Assembly (NCBI GenBank): GCA_963662155.1
Contig: OY759262.1
Location: 52,166,285-52,230,284, forward strand
DNA length: 64,000 bases
DNA from: Lamellibrachia columna
Lineage: Eukaryota; Annelida; Polychaeta; Sabellida; Siboglinidae
Direction of reading: 5' to 3'
Positions within the stretch are counted from its first letter, which is position 1. Each line of letters opens with the position of its first letter. Of the stretch, positions 24,171-38,200 are shown in pieces. A program made the translations under genes and the position numbers. The notes beneath the pieces are model-generated. The model saw only the letters and a list, made by a program, of their open reading frames with translations, did no database searches and was not told the DNA's origin.

Positions 24171-24625
24171 ACCAATGTGGACGTTTGACGTAAATTACAT
24201 ACTCATAACAATAGCTACGTGTAATTGCAGGCTAGTTGAATGATACATCGAAACACCATACACAATTGTAGTAACCACAACATACAGTCTAGTCAGTTAA
24301 CTGAATGTTGCCGAGTGCTGAAAATAAATAGAACTAGAATTGTGAGCAACGTCAAGTGTGTTTCAACCATTGTTACGTGATCTACGTCAAACGTCCACCG
24401 AACGCTTCGTGAAACCGGCAGTTGTACATGATTGTTTTGGCGCGAAGAAGCACTACCAAAATTTAATGGGTAGTGGTTAGTGCAAGGAGTCATCAGGGCC
24501 CGAGGTTATAAACCGTTCTCAACTAAACTGAGCACGGTTTCATGCTCAATACTCGCTTTCACACTATGCTCACACTCAGGTGAAGTTATAAAACATCTTG
24601 AGCACGAAACGTGCTCAGCGTTGAG
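24171..24625 (+). mobile_element. MITE-like repeat family M, copy 1
   Basis: An inner 222-bp unit is bounded by gtggacgtttgacgta (24,177-24,192) and its exact inverse tacgtcaaacgtccac (24,383-24,398). Homology to copies at 62,811-63,095 (+) and 63,641-63,853 (-) extends beyond these inverted repeats into cgcttcgtgaaaccggc and, for the minus copy, through the tgagcacg-rich tail. The unit is therefore nested in a longer repeat. No open frame. Confidence 0.75.
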
Positions 24626-26265
24626 CACGAACTGTTGAAATTCTGAGTATGCTCAGGGCCGTGCTGAACGCCGTGCTCAGGACCGTGCTCAACACGGGCA
24701 ACTGAATCAACTTGGGCCTTTGTAACTAATATATAGTAAAGGGTATGCAACACGGAATGCCACCACTCACCTTTCAACATCCGTATCTGAGCTTTGCAAC
24801 GCATAATCCGATTACTATGATCACACACACATGTCCAAATGAATAAACTTTTACTATACCTACTTTTGATTACACATGTCTGTATTTCTTAACATAAAGA
24901 TATATTTTAACGACTGCGCGCACAAAAGTATAGTTACCGGTGCAGTTTTCGACCCACGCCAGTTTTCGATCCATTGAAATCTCGCTTGATATCACGTTAG
25001 AGACGTCACAGCGTCTGGTTACGACAATAACAATACAGAGTCTTGTCTGAGCTAAATATAATTTTATATATAATATAACATGGAACACGTTTATAATATA
25101 CATACCTTGATAAAAAACTGACTTTGCATGCTTACCAGACATTATTATTGAGCATCTACTAACGCATCTCTCGTTCTTGGCCACGTGCCAATAATAGCCT
25201 TTTTGTGGTAGATGTATGGCAAGCTAATCTTGTAATAAAAGTAGGAATAATTAAAATGTGTTAAATATACGAGAAAAAAATGTACTACATTAACGTTATA
25301 TATTCAATACAAATATATGTGTATGTGTTTTATAAAGCGCTATGTCAAGCCAGGTTGTTATAAAAAGTTGACATAATTGGAACAAAGTAGTAAAATTAAG
25401 AACGATTGTCTGTACGGCTTGCCATAAATACAGGTCGAATTCCGCCGGTAATGTCCTCGACTCACGCGACATGGTTCAGACGTTCAATATTCGTAAGTTT
25501 TTCACTCAAAACAACGGTTTTAATATTTTTTTTGCATTGAATAAATGAAGTAGGTTTTGCTGATTTGGTATATCGATCTCGTACACAAAATGTTTCTTCA
25601 GATTTTTTTAAACGGCATATTCTATTAAGTAAGTCGAAAACTACACTGACCAGTATACATTCGACGAAATGTCACCACGTGACAACGCAGACGAGTGTGA
25701 GGTGCAACACACTTTGTTACGGAAATAGTCGACCCAACAAAAAGCCAGCATCGTCTCTGTCTGACAGCTTCTACGTGGGGTGACAGTTATGCGGTTATTT
25801 GTTTTATCTATCAATGAAGACGTCGGAAGACATAACCTTTTGGTAAGTCATATATGCAATTTAAGGTATACGCACAATTTGTCCACTGAAAGTTGTTGTA
25901 CATTTATTTCTGGGAGTGTAGGAAGAGAAGGGCGAACAACTACTATTGCTCTGCCCTGTAAACGTACAACGCACTTTGTAAAAAATATTCCATATGAGTT
26001 TATGAGCTTGTAAATTGTTTCCCTGCCAACATGTTGCAACGAGTGCTCATATAATAATATTTTAACTCGAAAATATGATGCTGTAATTTCACCATTGCCA
26101 AAACAGGGCCAAATTGCATCACGACCATGCTTCCACCAACAGAGGGGAGAAGACCATCCCTCTTTTGACGGTGTAGCTCACTCTCACTATGGCGGTCTGC
26201 TTCACTGTCATTGTTTTGTTACTGCTCGTCGGTGTAGATACGCCGATGTAGGTTTTACTGGGCGG
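24626..26265. other. Gene-free stretch
   Basis: The start still carries scattered gtgctca/tgagcac motifs. No gene recognised. Confidence 0.45.
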
Positions 26266-26267
26266 GG

Positions 26268-26380
26268 CGTCGTCACGGTCAGGCACACGCATCAAGGGCC
26301 GATGTCGTCACGGCCAGGCACACGCGTCAAGGGCCGATGTCGTCACGGCCAGGCACACGCGTCAAGGGCCGATGTAGATG
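26268..26380. repeat. 35-bp tandem repeat, about 3 units
   Basis: Units of gtcgtcacggccaggcacac plus gcgtcaagggccgat, abutting the 3' end of the LINE copy on the right. Confidence 0.85.
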
Positions 26381-26385
26381 GACTT

Positions 26386-27308
26386 TTAACAAGATTGCCA
26401 TCCCAAAAAACAAGTTCTATATGGCAAGTGGACAAGGAAGCCATTGGCTTATCGAGAGTCCAACAATTTTATCATCTATGTGTAGCCTGCCCTTACCAGA
26501 TATATGTCAATTCTATTTTGGAACATATTCACACTACTAGCATTAACACAATCATTTGGCAGTTTGTTCCATTCATTTATTACCCTCTGTGAGAAAGAGT
26601 ACTTTCTCATGTCCAACCTACACTGTTCCTTAACTAATGCAGCTTTGTGTCCTCTGGTTCTACTGCCTTCTTTAAGTTTGAAGAACATATTCCTATTAAC
26701 ATCCTCATAAACGTTCACTATTTTAAACACATATATTTGGTCTCCTCTTAATCTCCTGGTCTCTAGTGTTGTCAAACCACATTGTAATAAGCGGCTTTCA
26801 TAACTAAGGTCTCTCAATTCTGGAATAATTTAAGTTGCTCTTCGTTGTATTCTTTCTAGCTTGTCTATGTCCTTCTTACGATACGGCCTCCATGCTTGAA
26901 TACAATATTCCAAATGTGGTCTAACAACTGCTTTGTACAGGGTTACAATTAGCTGTTTCTCCTTATACGTAATAGTTCTCCTAATTAACCCTATAATTTG
27001 ATTTCCTTTCGAAGCAACAATCCCACATTGCTCTGAAACTTTCATGTCAGCACTAAATGTTACTCTTAATCCTTTTCTTGTGTGGTTCTACCTAGTACAG
27101 CATCCCCCATTTGATATTCTTCGTCCATGTTTCCATATCCTATGTGTATACATTTACATTGTTCTGACCATTGCCATTGTTCTGACCATTTAACTAATTT
27201 ATCTAGATTATCCTGTATTTTTTTTTATCTGTATCATTAGTAACCTTTCTGAATACTTTTGTGTCATCTGCATATTTCAGTACTTTGCTAGATATGTCAT
27301 CTTCCAAA

Positions 27309-27402
<94 letters not shown>

Positions 27403-28358
27403 CTATAATAGGGCCTAATACTGATCCCTATGGTACCCCACACAAAACCGATTTCCAGTTTGAAATCTCACCATCTACTATTACTCTCTGTCTTCGGTGT
27501 GTAAACCACTTTTCTATCCAGTTGGTTACATCATTACCTATACCATGGGATTTTAATTTAAGTAACAATCTTTGGTATGAAACTTTATTGAAAGATTTCT
27601 GAAAATCTAAATAGACAACATTCACTGGTGACCCGTCAACTACCCACTCACTTTGTAATTTCTTCCAAAAAACATAAGAGATTGGTTAGACATGACATTG
27701 CTTTTAGGAACCCATGTTGAGATGTATTTATTAACGTATGTTTTACAAGGAATTCCACCATGTGGTATCTAAATAATGATTCGAGTAATTTACATACAAC
27801 TGATGTTAAACTCACTGGTGTATAATTTTCTTGTTCCTTTATCCTTTCTTAAATAGTGGCGTAATGTTTGCTTCTTTCCATTATGAAGGAACTATTCCTT
27901 CTTCTAGTGACAAGTTAAACACTTTGGCGAGTGGTGCACTAATTTGGTCAACAATTTCCTTAAGCAGTTTTGGTGGTATCCCATCAACTCCAGGTGATTT
28001 ATTATCTTTCGTCTTCTTAATTTTCTTTGCTATCATTTCAGGAGTTGCAAATAACTGCCCTAAATGTTCTGATTTATTGCCCTCAAATTTAGTAAATGGA
28101 ACTGGAAGTGAGCTGATATCTTCTGTGGTAAAAACTGAGCTAAAATACTTATTCAGGACCTCTGCCATTTGAATCCCGTCTGAAATTATGTTTCCACTGT
28201 TGTTTTCCAGTGGTCCGACCTTATCTCGAACTTTCTGTTTACTCCTTACGTAAGCATTGAAACTCTTGCTGTCATTTTTTTATATATTACCTGCCAATTA
28301 TTTTCTTTTAAATGTTCTAATTTCAGTTGTAGCTAGGTTAAGTGCATCTTTGTAGTTT
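26386..28358 (-). mobile_element. CR1-type LINE copy, 5'-truncated and decayed
   Basis: Reverse-strand relative of the LINE at 42,751. In order from 28,358: the segment before RT, NKYFSSVFTTEDISSLPV, KKTKDNKSPGVDGIPPKLL, LDFQKSFNKVSYQRLLLKL, VDGEISNWKSVLCGVP, the ADDTK region near 27,280, KVSEQCGIVASKGNQIIGLI, RPHLEYCIQAWRPYRKKDID and the C-terminus RVINEWNKLPNDCVNASSVN. The 3' UTR (ggactctcgataagccaatg on -) and terminal aatcttgtt follow at 26,460-26,386. Stops, frameshifts and an internal TA array break it. Confidence 0.9.
27311..27392. repeat. (TA)n array inside the LINE reverse-transcriptase region
   Basis: It lies where the intact element encodes the YIND segment (tatatcaatgac), directly upstream of the ADD motif. 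The microsatellite probably grew from the native tatat. Confidence 0.85.
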
Positions 28359-28985
28359 GTGAAGTTCCCTCATTCATAATATTGCTATCAAGGATATTAC
28401 AAAACTTCAACGTGTCCAAAATTGTCTGGCTAGGGTAGTTACACGATCTCCTCGTTTTTTCTCGCTCAGTGCCACTTCTAAAATCATTGCATTGGCTCCC
28501 TGTGCGATATCGCATTATTTTTAAGATCTGTACAATTACCTATCAAGCCCTCTCAACCAAATAACCTCCATATTTACATTCAATGCTCACTCCAACAAGA
28601 CAGCCCAGACAGCTTCGCTCGTCTGGTTCTGATTTACTTTCCGTTCCCAGATTTAAGACAAACGCTGGAACTCGAGCTTTCTCGGTTGCCGCACCAACCC
28701 TGTGGAATTCACTCCCCAACAGCGTAAAATCAGCAAGAAATATAGCTTCATTTCGCCGTAATCTGAAAACCTATCTTTTCAAAATGGCCTATCCTCCTTA
28801 GCTTCTTGGCACCTCCATCCATCGGTTGACGACTTTTTGCATTGTACATGGTCACGAGAATGACGACTTTTTGCATTGTACATGGTCACGAGAATGCCTA
28901 ATCCTTTGTTTTTTTTGCGTCACTGAGCTCGGATTTTCCGAGGATATTGGCGCCAAATAAGTATTTTTATTATTATTATATTAAC
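28359..28985 (+). mobile_element. L2/CR1-like LINE, 3'-end fragment
   Basis: The C-terminal ORF2 region reads ITKLQRVQNCLARVVTRSPR, a decayed LHWLPVRYRI, then LRSSGSDLLSVPRFKTNAG, RAFSVAAPTLWNSLPNSVKS and FRRNLKTYLF. Two frameshifts are present. After the stop come two copies of a 34-bp segment (gacgactttttgcattgtac...) and a tail rich in tta/att at about 28,962-28,982, typical of this lineage. It abuts the truncated end of the minus-strand LINE. Confidence 0.85.
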
Positions 28986-29019
28986 GTGCTTCAAAATAAT
29001 ACAATCACACGAAACAAAT

Positions 29020-29345
29020 GTTTCTTCAGCAGTGTTTTTATATTCGCTCAGCGGTTGCCTGCTTCGAGTACATCGAGTAATTCCAAGCGTCTTTTATCAA
29101 CAATCTTAAGTGCGACATACATCAGCAAACTTGAAAGACAAATATCACTACAACATATATGTATATGCTTGTGTCACGCAATATTATATAGCTGATGTGT
29201 TTGTTACTCGTCTAAATGAGCGTATTTCCACCGATCCGTATATTGCAACATTAGCCCATGTTGTGCATTCCAAACTACTGGATGCACCGTCAGATACATA
29301 ATAGACAACATTGGCAAGATACGTTCTCTCGGCCAAAAACATAAT
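29020..29345 (+). repeat. Dispersed repeat R, copy 1 (partial)
   Basis: Shares with 29,735-30,080 the segments ttcgctcagcggttg, tgcttcgagtacatc, atgagcgtatttscaccgat, acattagcccatgttgtgca and gatacgttctctcggcc. 29,346-29,734 between the copies holds no gene I recognise. Confidence 0.75.
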
Positions 29346-29734
29346 TGGGTACTTCTTCGATGATTCGTTTAGAGACGAGGCTAGTACATTTATTGATTGC
29401 TGCACTGCCGCAGTTATTATCCCTTTACACTTCTTCCTAACAGCAGCCTTCTCCCCCCATTTGTCGTCCCCCCGCATTCCTCAAGTTCCACTTTACGCAG
29501 TCATTCCATCTCTCTTACTGTATGCCCCATTTCCTACTGTCTGGCTGTTTCATCGCATATGTTTTCTTAGGTAGTCTGCCCTCCACCATCAGCACACCAT
29601 CCATTACATCACACTTTTTAAAGAAACACAATAGTTGTCTGACAACTTGAGAGAGACGCCTATTTCTGTGTAATACAGTATACCGCTTTGCTCCTCTAAT
29701 GCACTTGCAATAGAAAACAAACTCACGAAACAGA

Positions 29735-30345
29735 TAATATGTCAGCATTGTTTTTGTGTTCGCTCAGCGGTTGTCTGCTTCGAGTACATCAAGGATTTCT
29801 AAGCGCATATTATTACTCATCTTAAGAGTGCAACACATAAGCAAACAAACCATGACTCTTGCGTTTTTTACTCGTCGAAATGAGCGTATTTGCACCGATC
29901 CGTATACAGCAACATTAGCCCATGTTGTGCACTCCAAACTACTGGATGCAAAGTCAGAAAAATAACTAGACGTCGAAATTAGCATGATACGTCGACATTG
30001 ACATGATACGTTCTCTCGGCCAGAATCATAACCGTGTTTTGTTTAACTACCTCACATGGACAGAACAGAACAGATCAACAAAACGAAATCTTACTAACTT
30101 CTTCTTGTTTGTCTGTGTTGACTTGCCAGCTCGTTCCGTTTACGCGGCTGTAACTAATTCGAACTGCTGGAGCGTGGTATCGAGAACACCCGCCAGTCAC
30201 GCACGACAGAACAATGCGGCAAGTAACACTCCTTCGTCGTTCGCACGTCATACCAGTCAAACCAAGTAGACGTTTACGTTATGCCACTGTATCCGTGCAT
30301 CTGCAATCACATTGGTGTAATGCGACGGCACTGATATGCTATGAA
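29735..30345 (+). repeat. Dispersed repeat R, copy 2 (longest)
   Basis: Besides the segments shared with copy 1, its right half (30,130-30,345) matches 34,350-34,545 and 38,600-38,810 in reverse orientation, for example ggtatcgagaacacccgcca and acgtttacgttatgccactg. Confidence 0.75.
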
Positions 30346-30553
30346 GTGTGTTAAAACAGTTCACATCAACCCATGTACGCTTAATTAAAACACTGAAATT
30401 AATATCCCACGCAAAACGGTACATATTTAATAAGATATTATTAAATCGAAATGCACACTGCATGTTATAATTAATACCAGCTCAAGACAACGGTTTTACT
30501 TAATTACATTTTCTATAGTGTTGTGGTTCAGACTAACGATTAATGTGTTTTCA

Positions 30554-31399
<846 letters not shown>

Positions 31400-31690
31400 A
31401 TAACTCTGCAAACATGTTTGATGTTTTGTTAGGCATTGTTTAATTGTTTGACGTCATTGCCATCACTCGTTTTTGTTGGAGATAACATAACACTTACGAA
31501 TGGTTTAGTCATGGACAAACGAGTGCTTTGTCGCATATGACTAACCTGTTTTCAAAAGGCTGTACCAGGCCGCGCTGTAATGTAAACACCTGTGACGTCA
31601 TTAACCATCAGCTGAGTGTCACGATGACCTGCTCAGACAATTAACTGTTAATCATGTGTTTTATTCCGTCGTCGGTGAGTTGTGTGTTGT
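31400..31690 (+). repeat. Dispersed repeat Q, copy 1
   Basis: Resembles 42,010-42,290 and 47,090-47,350: tttgacgtcattgccat, ttttgttggagat, gagtgtcacgatgacctgctc. No coding potential recognised. Confidence 0.65.
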
Positions 31691-31706
31691 CATTCCGCAT
31701 ACCAAC

Positions 31707-31739
<33 letters not shown>

Positions 31740-31806
31740 TGTATGTATGTATGTATGTATGTATGTATGTATGTATGTATGTATGTATGTATGTATGTAT
31801 GTATAT
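31707..31806. repeat. (ATGT)n microsatellite
   Basis: About 25 units of a tetranucleotide repeat. A (CA)n/(CGCA)n tract follows at 31,875-31,926. Confidence 0.95.
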
Positions 31807-31926
31807 AATTTGTTAAATCACATACACTGGTAAACGCAAGCACCACACCATACGGTCGCAACACGAACATTCGCACACACAATTGCACACACACACACGC
31901 ACGCACGCACGCATGCACACACACAC

Positions 31927-32641
31927 AAGCTTGTTCGCTGGACTTTATGCCGATGTAGAACGTGTTTTCTTTCCTATGAAATTACTAATTGGCTTTGATG
32001 GGAAATATGTTCAAAGTAAGCTCGTGTTTCTCTCGCTTCCTTCATTTGCCGGGGCACCCTGTTCCGAAGATATGTACACGGTTATCATCTTCAAATATCG
32101 TCACTTCAATGTACGTTGAGTTCGTCTCATAAGTACATTACTCTACATGATTTGAAAATTGAAATATGATTACACAGTTACGACAACTTACACATATAAT
32201 GAAGATGTTGTCAAATCAATTGTTGTTATCAAAAACATACTCTTGTTTTCAGCTAATTGTATATGTTTGCACCCAAGTCTATTCGTACAATAGTACAGAA
32301 TAATATATCTGTCAGTCTGTTTCTGTTAAGCATCGACTGATGCAGGTTTATGCCTTTTATATAATGTTTACTGCTACCCGGGCCGAGCGCAATGGATCCA
32401 TGCTTTCATATTCTCGATCACAATTCATCAAATCCTTGAAATGCCAAATAAAGTGTTAAGTAGTTGTGCCTAGTTACATAATTCAGAATTACGACACTTT
32501 TGTAGATTTTTTCCAATCCAGGATAATTTAAATGCATGTCTTCATAAATCACAAACATCAGATCTAAGCATTGACTTGATGTCGAACAGTGCCAGGAAAG
32601 GTTTAAACCTGTTCTATTTTATTACCACCCCCAAACGTAAG
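31927..32641. other. Gene-free stretch upstream of the Kunitz pseudo-exon
   Basis: No gene recognised. The last bases before 32,642 (caccccc aaacgtaag) match the intron end in front of the exon at 50,685 (caccccgaacgtag). Confidence 0.5.
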
Positions 32642-32892
32642 AACTGAATTCTGTTATCTGCCGGTGGACACAGGTCCGCGCCAGGCGTACTTGCCGATGT
32701 GGTACTGCAAAACTTAGACATGTGAGTGCTAGATGTTCATATACGGCGGCTACGCAGGAAACCAGAACAGATTCCAGACAGAATGGGCTTGTCGTAGCAC
32801 GTGTCTGGATTGGTTAACTGCAACATGAAATGCAACAGCGTATTTCCGAAAGACCGCATGGTATGTCCAATCTGCTATGTGTGTCTGTATCT
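32642..32892 (+). pseudogene. Decayed Kunitz + antistasin exon
   Basis: Relative of the exon at 50,685, including the acceptor region. Recognisable pieces are FCYLPV, AYLPMWYCK, FIYGGYAGNQNRF, WACRSTC and, after a frameshift, NCNMKCNSVFPKDRMVCPIC. Two in-frame stops lie within the Kunitz domain, the second cysteine is Arg (GPR) and the YGGC cysteine is Tyr. The donor GT of the parent (gaggtacgat) is lost (tatctacgat). It cannot yield a functional inhibitor and is probably a dead exon duplicate in the gene cluster. Confidence 0.85.
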
Positions 32893-33831
32893 ACGATTCG
32901 CGTAGAGTGTACATAACATCAAATTTATTTTGCTGCTATTCCTCCTTGTACGTCTTCTTCTTTTCGCCATTTCACCACGTATTAAAACTCCCTACTAAAT
33001 TAATTTAGCCCATCTGGAATCAGGTTCATTGATTGTAACATATGAATAGTTAAAGTGGTTGGTTTAATAAAAGTGTGCGCAAATTATCGAAATGATTTAG
33101 TTTGACCGTTACGTCGTGTAACTGCCCAAATGTTGAATATACTTCTGAAATTATTACGATATATTCTTATAAATATCGCGATAGTATTGTGATAGTTTCA
33201 CGGAATAGTAAATAGCCAGGAAACAGTCCCTGCCCGCAACTCGTGTTGCGCGCTATCGCGTAGCCTTGGACGTAGTTCATTTAAAATGCTGGGTCCATAA
33301 ATGGCCCTTCTGTAATCGATGCTTGTTCTAGGTAAACAAATATTGATGCTGCACCAATGATATACAGCCTCGCCCGAAACGGTGTCCACGTTCCTACATG
33401 CACGACAGTAGCACGTATTAATGTATATACGCCATACCTATATACGTACACCATACGTGGTAATGGGATTAAAACCAATACGCATTTAAACATAAACAAC
33501 TATGCACGGGATAAACTATTATTCTATATGGCCAGTACTTGCTAACATTTAGTCACAAATATACAACCATAACCATAAAGATGGCTATTTCGCCACAAGT
33601 TCACCTTCCCCCTGTGACCACCACACACATATCTTTATATCAAACGTAACGTTCTTAAAGAAAGACTTAGTCTTTGCACAATTATCACTCTCCATCATCA
33701 CTCGACCAGGTGTAATTAAGTAAATCATGTACACTTTCTAAGGACATACAAGTTTAGACACATTTTATGAGCCACTCCACGGAAAGGTGCAATTAATTTC
33801 ACAGCAGAGACGACCGAACTGGATATGCAGT
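32893..33831. other. Gene-free stretch
   Basis: No gene, RNA or clear repeat recognised. Confidence 0.45.
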
Positions 33832-34006
33832 GCATTACAATGTGCTCTAAGGAACACATTACAATGTGCTCTAAGGAACACATTCCAATGTGCTCTAAGG
33901 AACACATTACAATGTGCTATAATGAACACATTACAATGTGTTCTAATGAACACATTACAATGTGCTCTAAGGAACACATTACAATGTGCTCTAAGGAATA
34001 CATTCC
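33832..34006. repeat. 24-bp minisatellite, about 7 units
   Basis: Units of attacaatgtgctctaaggaacac with few substitutions. Being a multiple of three, it is open in several frames on both strands. Confidence 0.9.
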
Positions 34007-34349
34007 TCCAAAAAGTCGGCTGAATGGCCGTTGCATCCGCCACGATATTAATCACAATGTTCTCTTTGATTCATGAGGCACAGCAGAACTTGGCTGCATC
34101 CGCCTGCGAGCTCTTTGTAACGGCATTCCATTGCCGATTGGGGGCGCAGCTGCCTCGCCACCGCACCGTTCATCCTTTTGTTTAATCGGCCCTGCAGCAC
34201 CTACATTATGGCGCAGCAAATATGATGGGAAGTAAAATGTTTCAATGTCATGTGCAGAATGACGCCCATCCACAATGTTAAGTTGGCCACAGCGATCACA
34301 ATTTTACATAAACAAACTTAAACATCTATCACCACGGAGAAAGTTACTT

Positions 34350-34545
34350 CATATCAGTGCCGTCGCATTACACCAATGTGATTGCAGATGCATGGATACA
34401 GTGGCATAACGTAAACGTCTACTACATGGTTTGATTGATATGACGTGCGAACGAGGAGCGAGTGTCACTTGCCGCATTGTTCTGTCATGCGTAACTGGCG
34501 GGTGTTCTCGATACCACTCTGCAGCAATTCGATTTAGCACGGCGA
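34350..34545 (-). repeat. Dispersed repeat R, copy 3
   Basis: Reverse complement of the right half of copy 2 (cgtcgcattacaccaatgtg; ggcgggtgttctcgatacca). Lies at the 3' side of the LINE remnant on -. Confidence 0.75.
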
Positions 34546-34729
34546 ATATAAAGGGCAGAACGTTGTAAACGTTTTGATTTTTGTACTTATGATGATTGAT
34601 GCGTTTGAAATTCACGGTAATACCGAGTGCACGTAAACACGGCGATAATTTGTTACACAAACTTGATTTAAATGTGTTGTTAGAGTAAATTTTCATTTAG
34701 GATTGTGTCCACGTGTGTTGATAGCGATT

Positions 34730-35200
34730 GCCAATGTTTATTTCATAACTAATGTTTATCTTATCCTGGCCGATGTCCCGACTGCCTGCATCTATTTCAT
34801 AATTAATGGTGATATTATCACTGGCTGTGTCCTCATAACGATGTTATTGGCGATTTCCCTGCATTCATTTCATAGCCTGCATTCATTTCATAGCTGGTGG
34901 TTCATTTATTGAAAGGTTGGTGTACCATGATATTTGACACCAGTTAATTCATAGCTGGAAGACATTTTTTTTAAGCTAAGTGTACCATGTAAATATTTCG
35001 TCGGTTCTTAGTGTTCATTTTCAATTAGGCGGTTATCTCTGTAAATATTTTGCTGGGAATTCCCACTGTTTAATTCATAGCTGCTAGTTAATGTTTTGAA
35101 AGGACTGTGACCATGAGGTAAGTAATTTGATGTTTTAAAACATAACTGGCGTTTAATCTTCTTCAGAGCTATATTCCATGTGAATATTTTAATGGCAGTT
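34730..35200. repeat. Degenerate tandem repeat, about 60-70-bp units
   Basis: Recurrent ttcatagctgg / ttaattcatagctg and tgaccatg/gtaccatg elements at irregular spacing. Weakly conserved. Confidence 0.5.
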
Positions 35201-35208
35201 CTCAGCGC

Positions 35209-38200
35209 TTAATTTGGTGTGGTGTGTGGCGGTTTGGCAACGGACACATGTTGGTGGTGGTTTGCCAATATCAAAAGAGTGAATTGATAAAATGTATAAA
35301 ATGCTGTCGAAAGCTTTGCTAATATGAGTGCATACACAGTACTACCATTAACGTTGTAATGACTGATTGTCTCCATCATAACATATCTGCAATGAGTAGT
35401 GGGCATATTTTGTTTAAATCCAAATTGAAAATGCGGTGTTGCAAGCACATAGTGTTCCTTGGATAGTATAATACCATCAAACAATTTGGCAACAATGCTA
35501 CTAAGAGTTACAGCTCTAAAATTGACTGATGTACATGCTAACTGTCTCTTGTCCTTTTGTATAGCGACCATGGTTCCCACCAACATAGAGTCAGGGTTAT
35601 ACCCATGTACCAAAATACTATTAAAGACTAATGTTAACAGCACATAGAGTATTGTCGGACCTTGTATGATATTATCATAATTTAGACCCTCTTCACCATC
35701 CAACTTACCCAGCTTCAGTCGCTGGACACCTTCAATAACATCCTCAACTGATCTATTATATGTACCTTAATCTGCTTGTTAATCTCCGCACCTATACTAT
35801 TCATTTCGCCAACATCGTATGACACACTGTTGTAGAGGTGATTATAGCTATCAGAAAAAAAGTTGAGGTATTTCATCATCACCCACCATCAACTCTAGAA
35901 GGCAGGAATTTATTTCTGTCCTTTATACGGCGTACCTCAGACCTTAGGTCACGGATTCTATTTTCACTAATGGCCTGAGCCATCTTAGTGGTACACATTC
36001 TATCACCTTCTCTCATAATATGTCTAACAACCCTGTGATATCGAGCCCTTGTGATACGCCTCATTTCTGTAATACCACCCTGATGTGGCTTTCCCATTGA
36101 TTGCCACTGCCGATGCCGGAAGAGAGCTTCATGCTTTAGATGTTCAACCTCTTTCGACCATCCAGGAACCTTCCTTCTACCACCAGCTGAATCTGAATTT
36201 AGCTTGGGTCAGGTGGCAGGTACACATTCAGATGCTTTTATGCACATACTTAATATATCATTATATAATATAGATAATCCATTAACATGTTTTTTTTACA
36301 CAAAGCATTCTTACACCGCAATGCCCCTTTGTCATTCAGTAACGTGGAAAGTTTATATTCAAGGTCAGTCCTGTATTGATCAATTCGTACAGTACTGGCT
36401 TTATACCAGGCTAGCCTGTGACAATATTTCCTTTCAAACATGTGATCTACATTTAAATCTACCCTGATTTTATGTGGTTCATGATCAGAAAACAACAAGT
36501 TGTCTTTAATAGAACATTCCAGCACATTCTGTCCCAGTGTAGCCGTGACCATAATAAAAATGGTCAATTCTAGAGCTAAAACCGTTTGGACTTACATACG
36601 TATCAGCCACTTCCGCTTCTGGAGCGTCTGTACATACAGTAAGATTAAAATTCAATATAAAATTCCTCAAGGCATGTGCATGAGGTGTAGCCATAGCCAA
36701 GTCAGTGTGCATGTCACCCCCGTATATGACATATGCGGGATTATAACTGTGTGTATATTCACCTAAAACATACACATATTCAGCAAATTTATCATCTTCG
36801 GACGTGCCATCACAGGGCATGTATACATTAAGACACATGATTTCACAGTTATTACTAATTTGAATCATAATGCCACATAACCTTTCATGTTTGTACTTAA
36901 GCTTCCTGGCTGCAGTCTTAAGTATTAATTTCCACAAAATGGCACAACCACCATATGGACGTCCGTCCCTGGCAATACATTCATCCATAGAACTCTTACC
37001 GGTGATGGCCATGCTATCCCCTAATTTACACATATTGGTTAATTCACTTTTAAATAAACAATGTTCCTGTATGAAAAAAAATCACATTCTTTGCTAATAT
37101 CATATATAAAATAAAATGTCAGGCCTCTGTCTTTGAAATGTTTACAGTTGTAGCTAATCATAGTCAGAGTATGCACATGGTTAGTTTGTGAAGCGTTCAA
37201 CATTATTCTTTAGTTTATTGTGACAGCATCCTTATTCCAGATAGCCTCAGTCATTGTCTTCACATATCATTTCCTCGCATTCCAACCATTGGGTCAGAAG
37301 AGAGGGTCTTTGACTTTGTTCATGTCATCAACCGAGATTGTTAACTTAAAGGAGTTCAACCTAGCATTGTCATTACTTGATTTTGTTAGTTCATGATAGT
37401 TCACTCCTTTTCGTTTGATGTACTCACCAACATCTTTGAGGCCATCTGATTTACGGACTCTCCATATAAAGAAGTCTCTAGAGGGAGGAGGCACTGCCGA
37501 TATACCTGCTGCGTCGATCCCTTTCCCCGCGAGAATCCCTCGCTTCTTCATGCTCAGCGGTTGTTTACTGCGGTTTTCTCTCTGTAGCTGTCTATTTATC
37601 TTTCGCCTTTGGTCTACCGGAATTATAAACGCACCCGGCAATACAGGGGGTGGCAGCGAGCCGTGGTCTGTATCATTTCTCCCTGGCTACTGTCGTTGCT
37701 AGCCAGAGCCACACCATGGCTATTACCATCTATCTGCTGTTGCTGCTGAGTACTGGAGCCACCGGCTGCAACCTCTGTCAGTGTTGGATTGTCTGCATTA
37801 CGACTATTGGTTTTAACCATCACCTGTTAGATCAGTTGCCCGTGTAGATTGGAGTCAGATTGTAATGCAGTAATCTTCTGGCTGTTGTGCTTGGCATCGG
37901 ATTTGATATCGCCAAGTGTATCTACAAACACTTTGAGTTTACACTCAAAGTCTGCTAGTTTCTAGCCCAGACTGTACTCGGCTAATCCCTCTGGGTGACA
38001 TTTTGGGATCATTCTCCAAGCATATGCAACACACTGCGCTTTGATGTCATTCTCGATTTGCTACTAAGAACCCTCAGTACGTCGTCACACGTAGCCTCTG
38101 TGTCGATTCTATTGCAATATGTTTGTCTCGATTGCATAGGTTCTAAAATGACAGCCTCTTCAGTGCATGTCTGGTATAAAATGCTGCCATCACTGTTATG

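Noticed and set aside
34349..34696. 115-codon minus frame with a partly protein-like composition
   Set aside because: Half of it is repeat R, shared with two other non-coding copies. No domain recognised.
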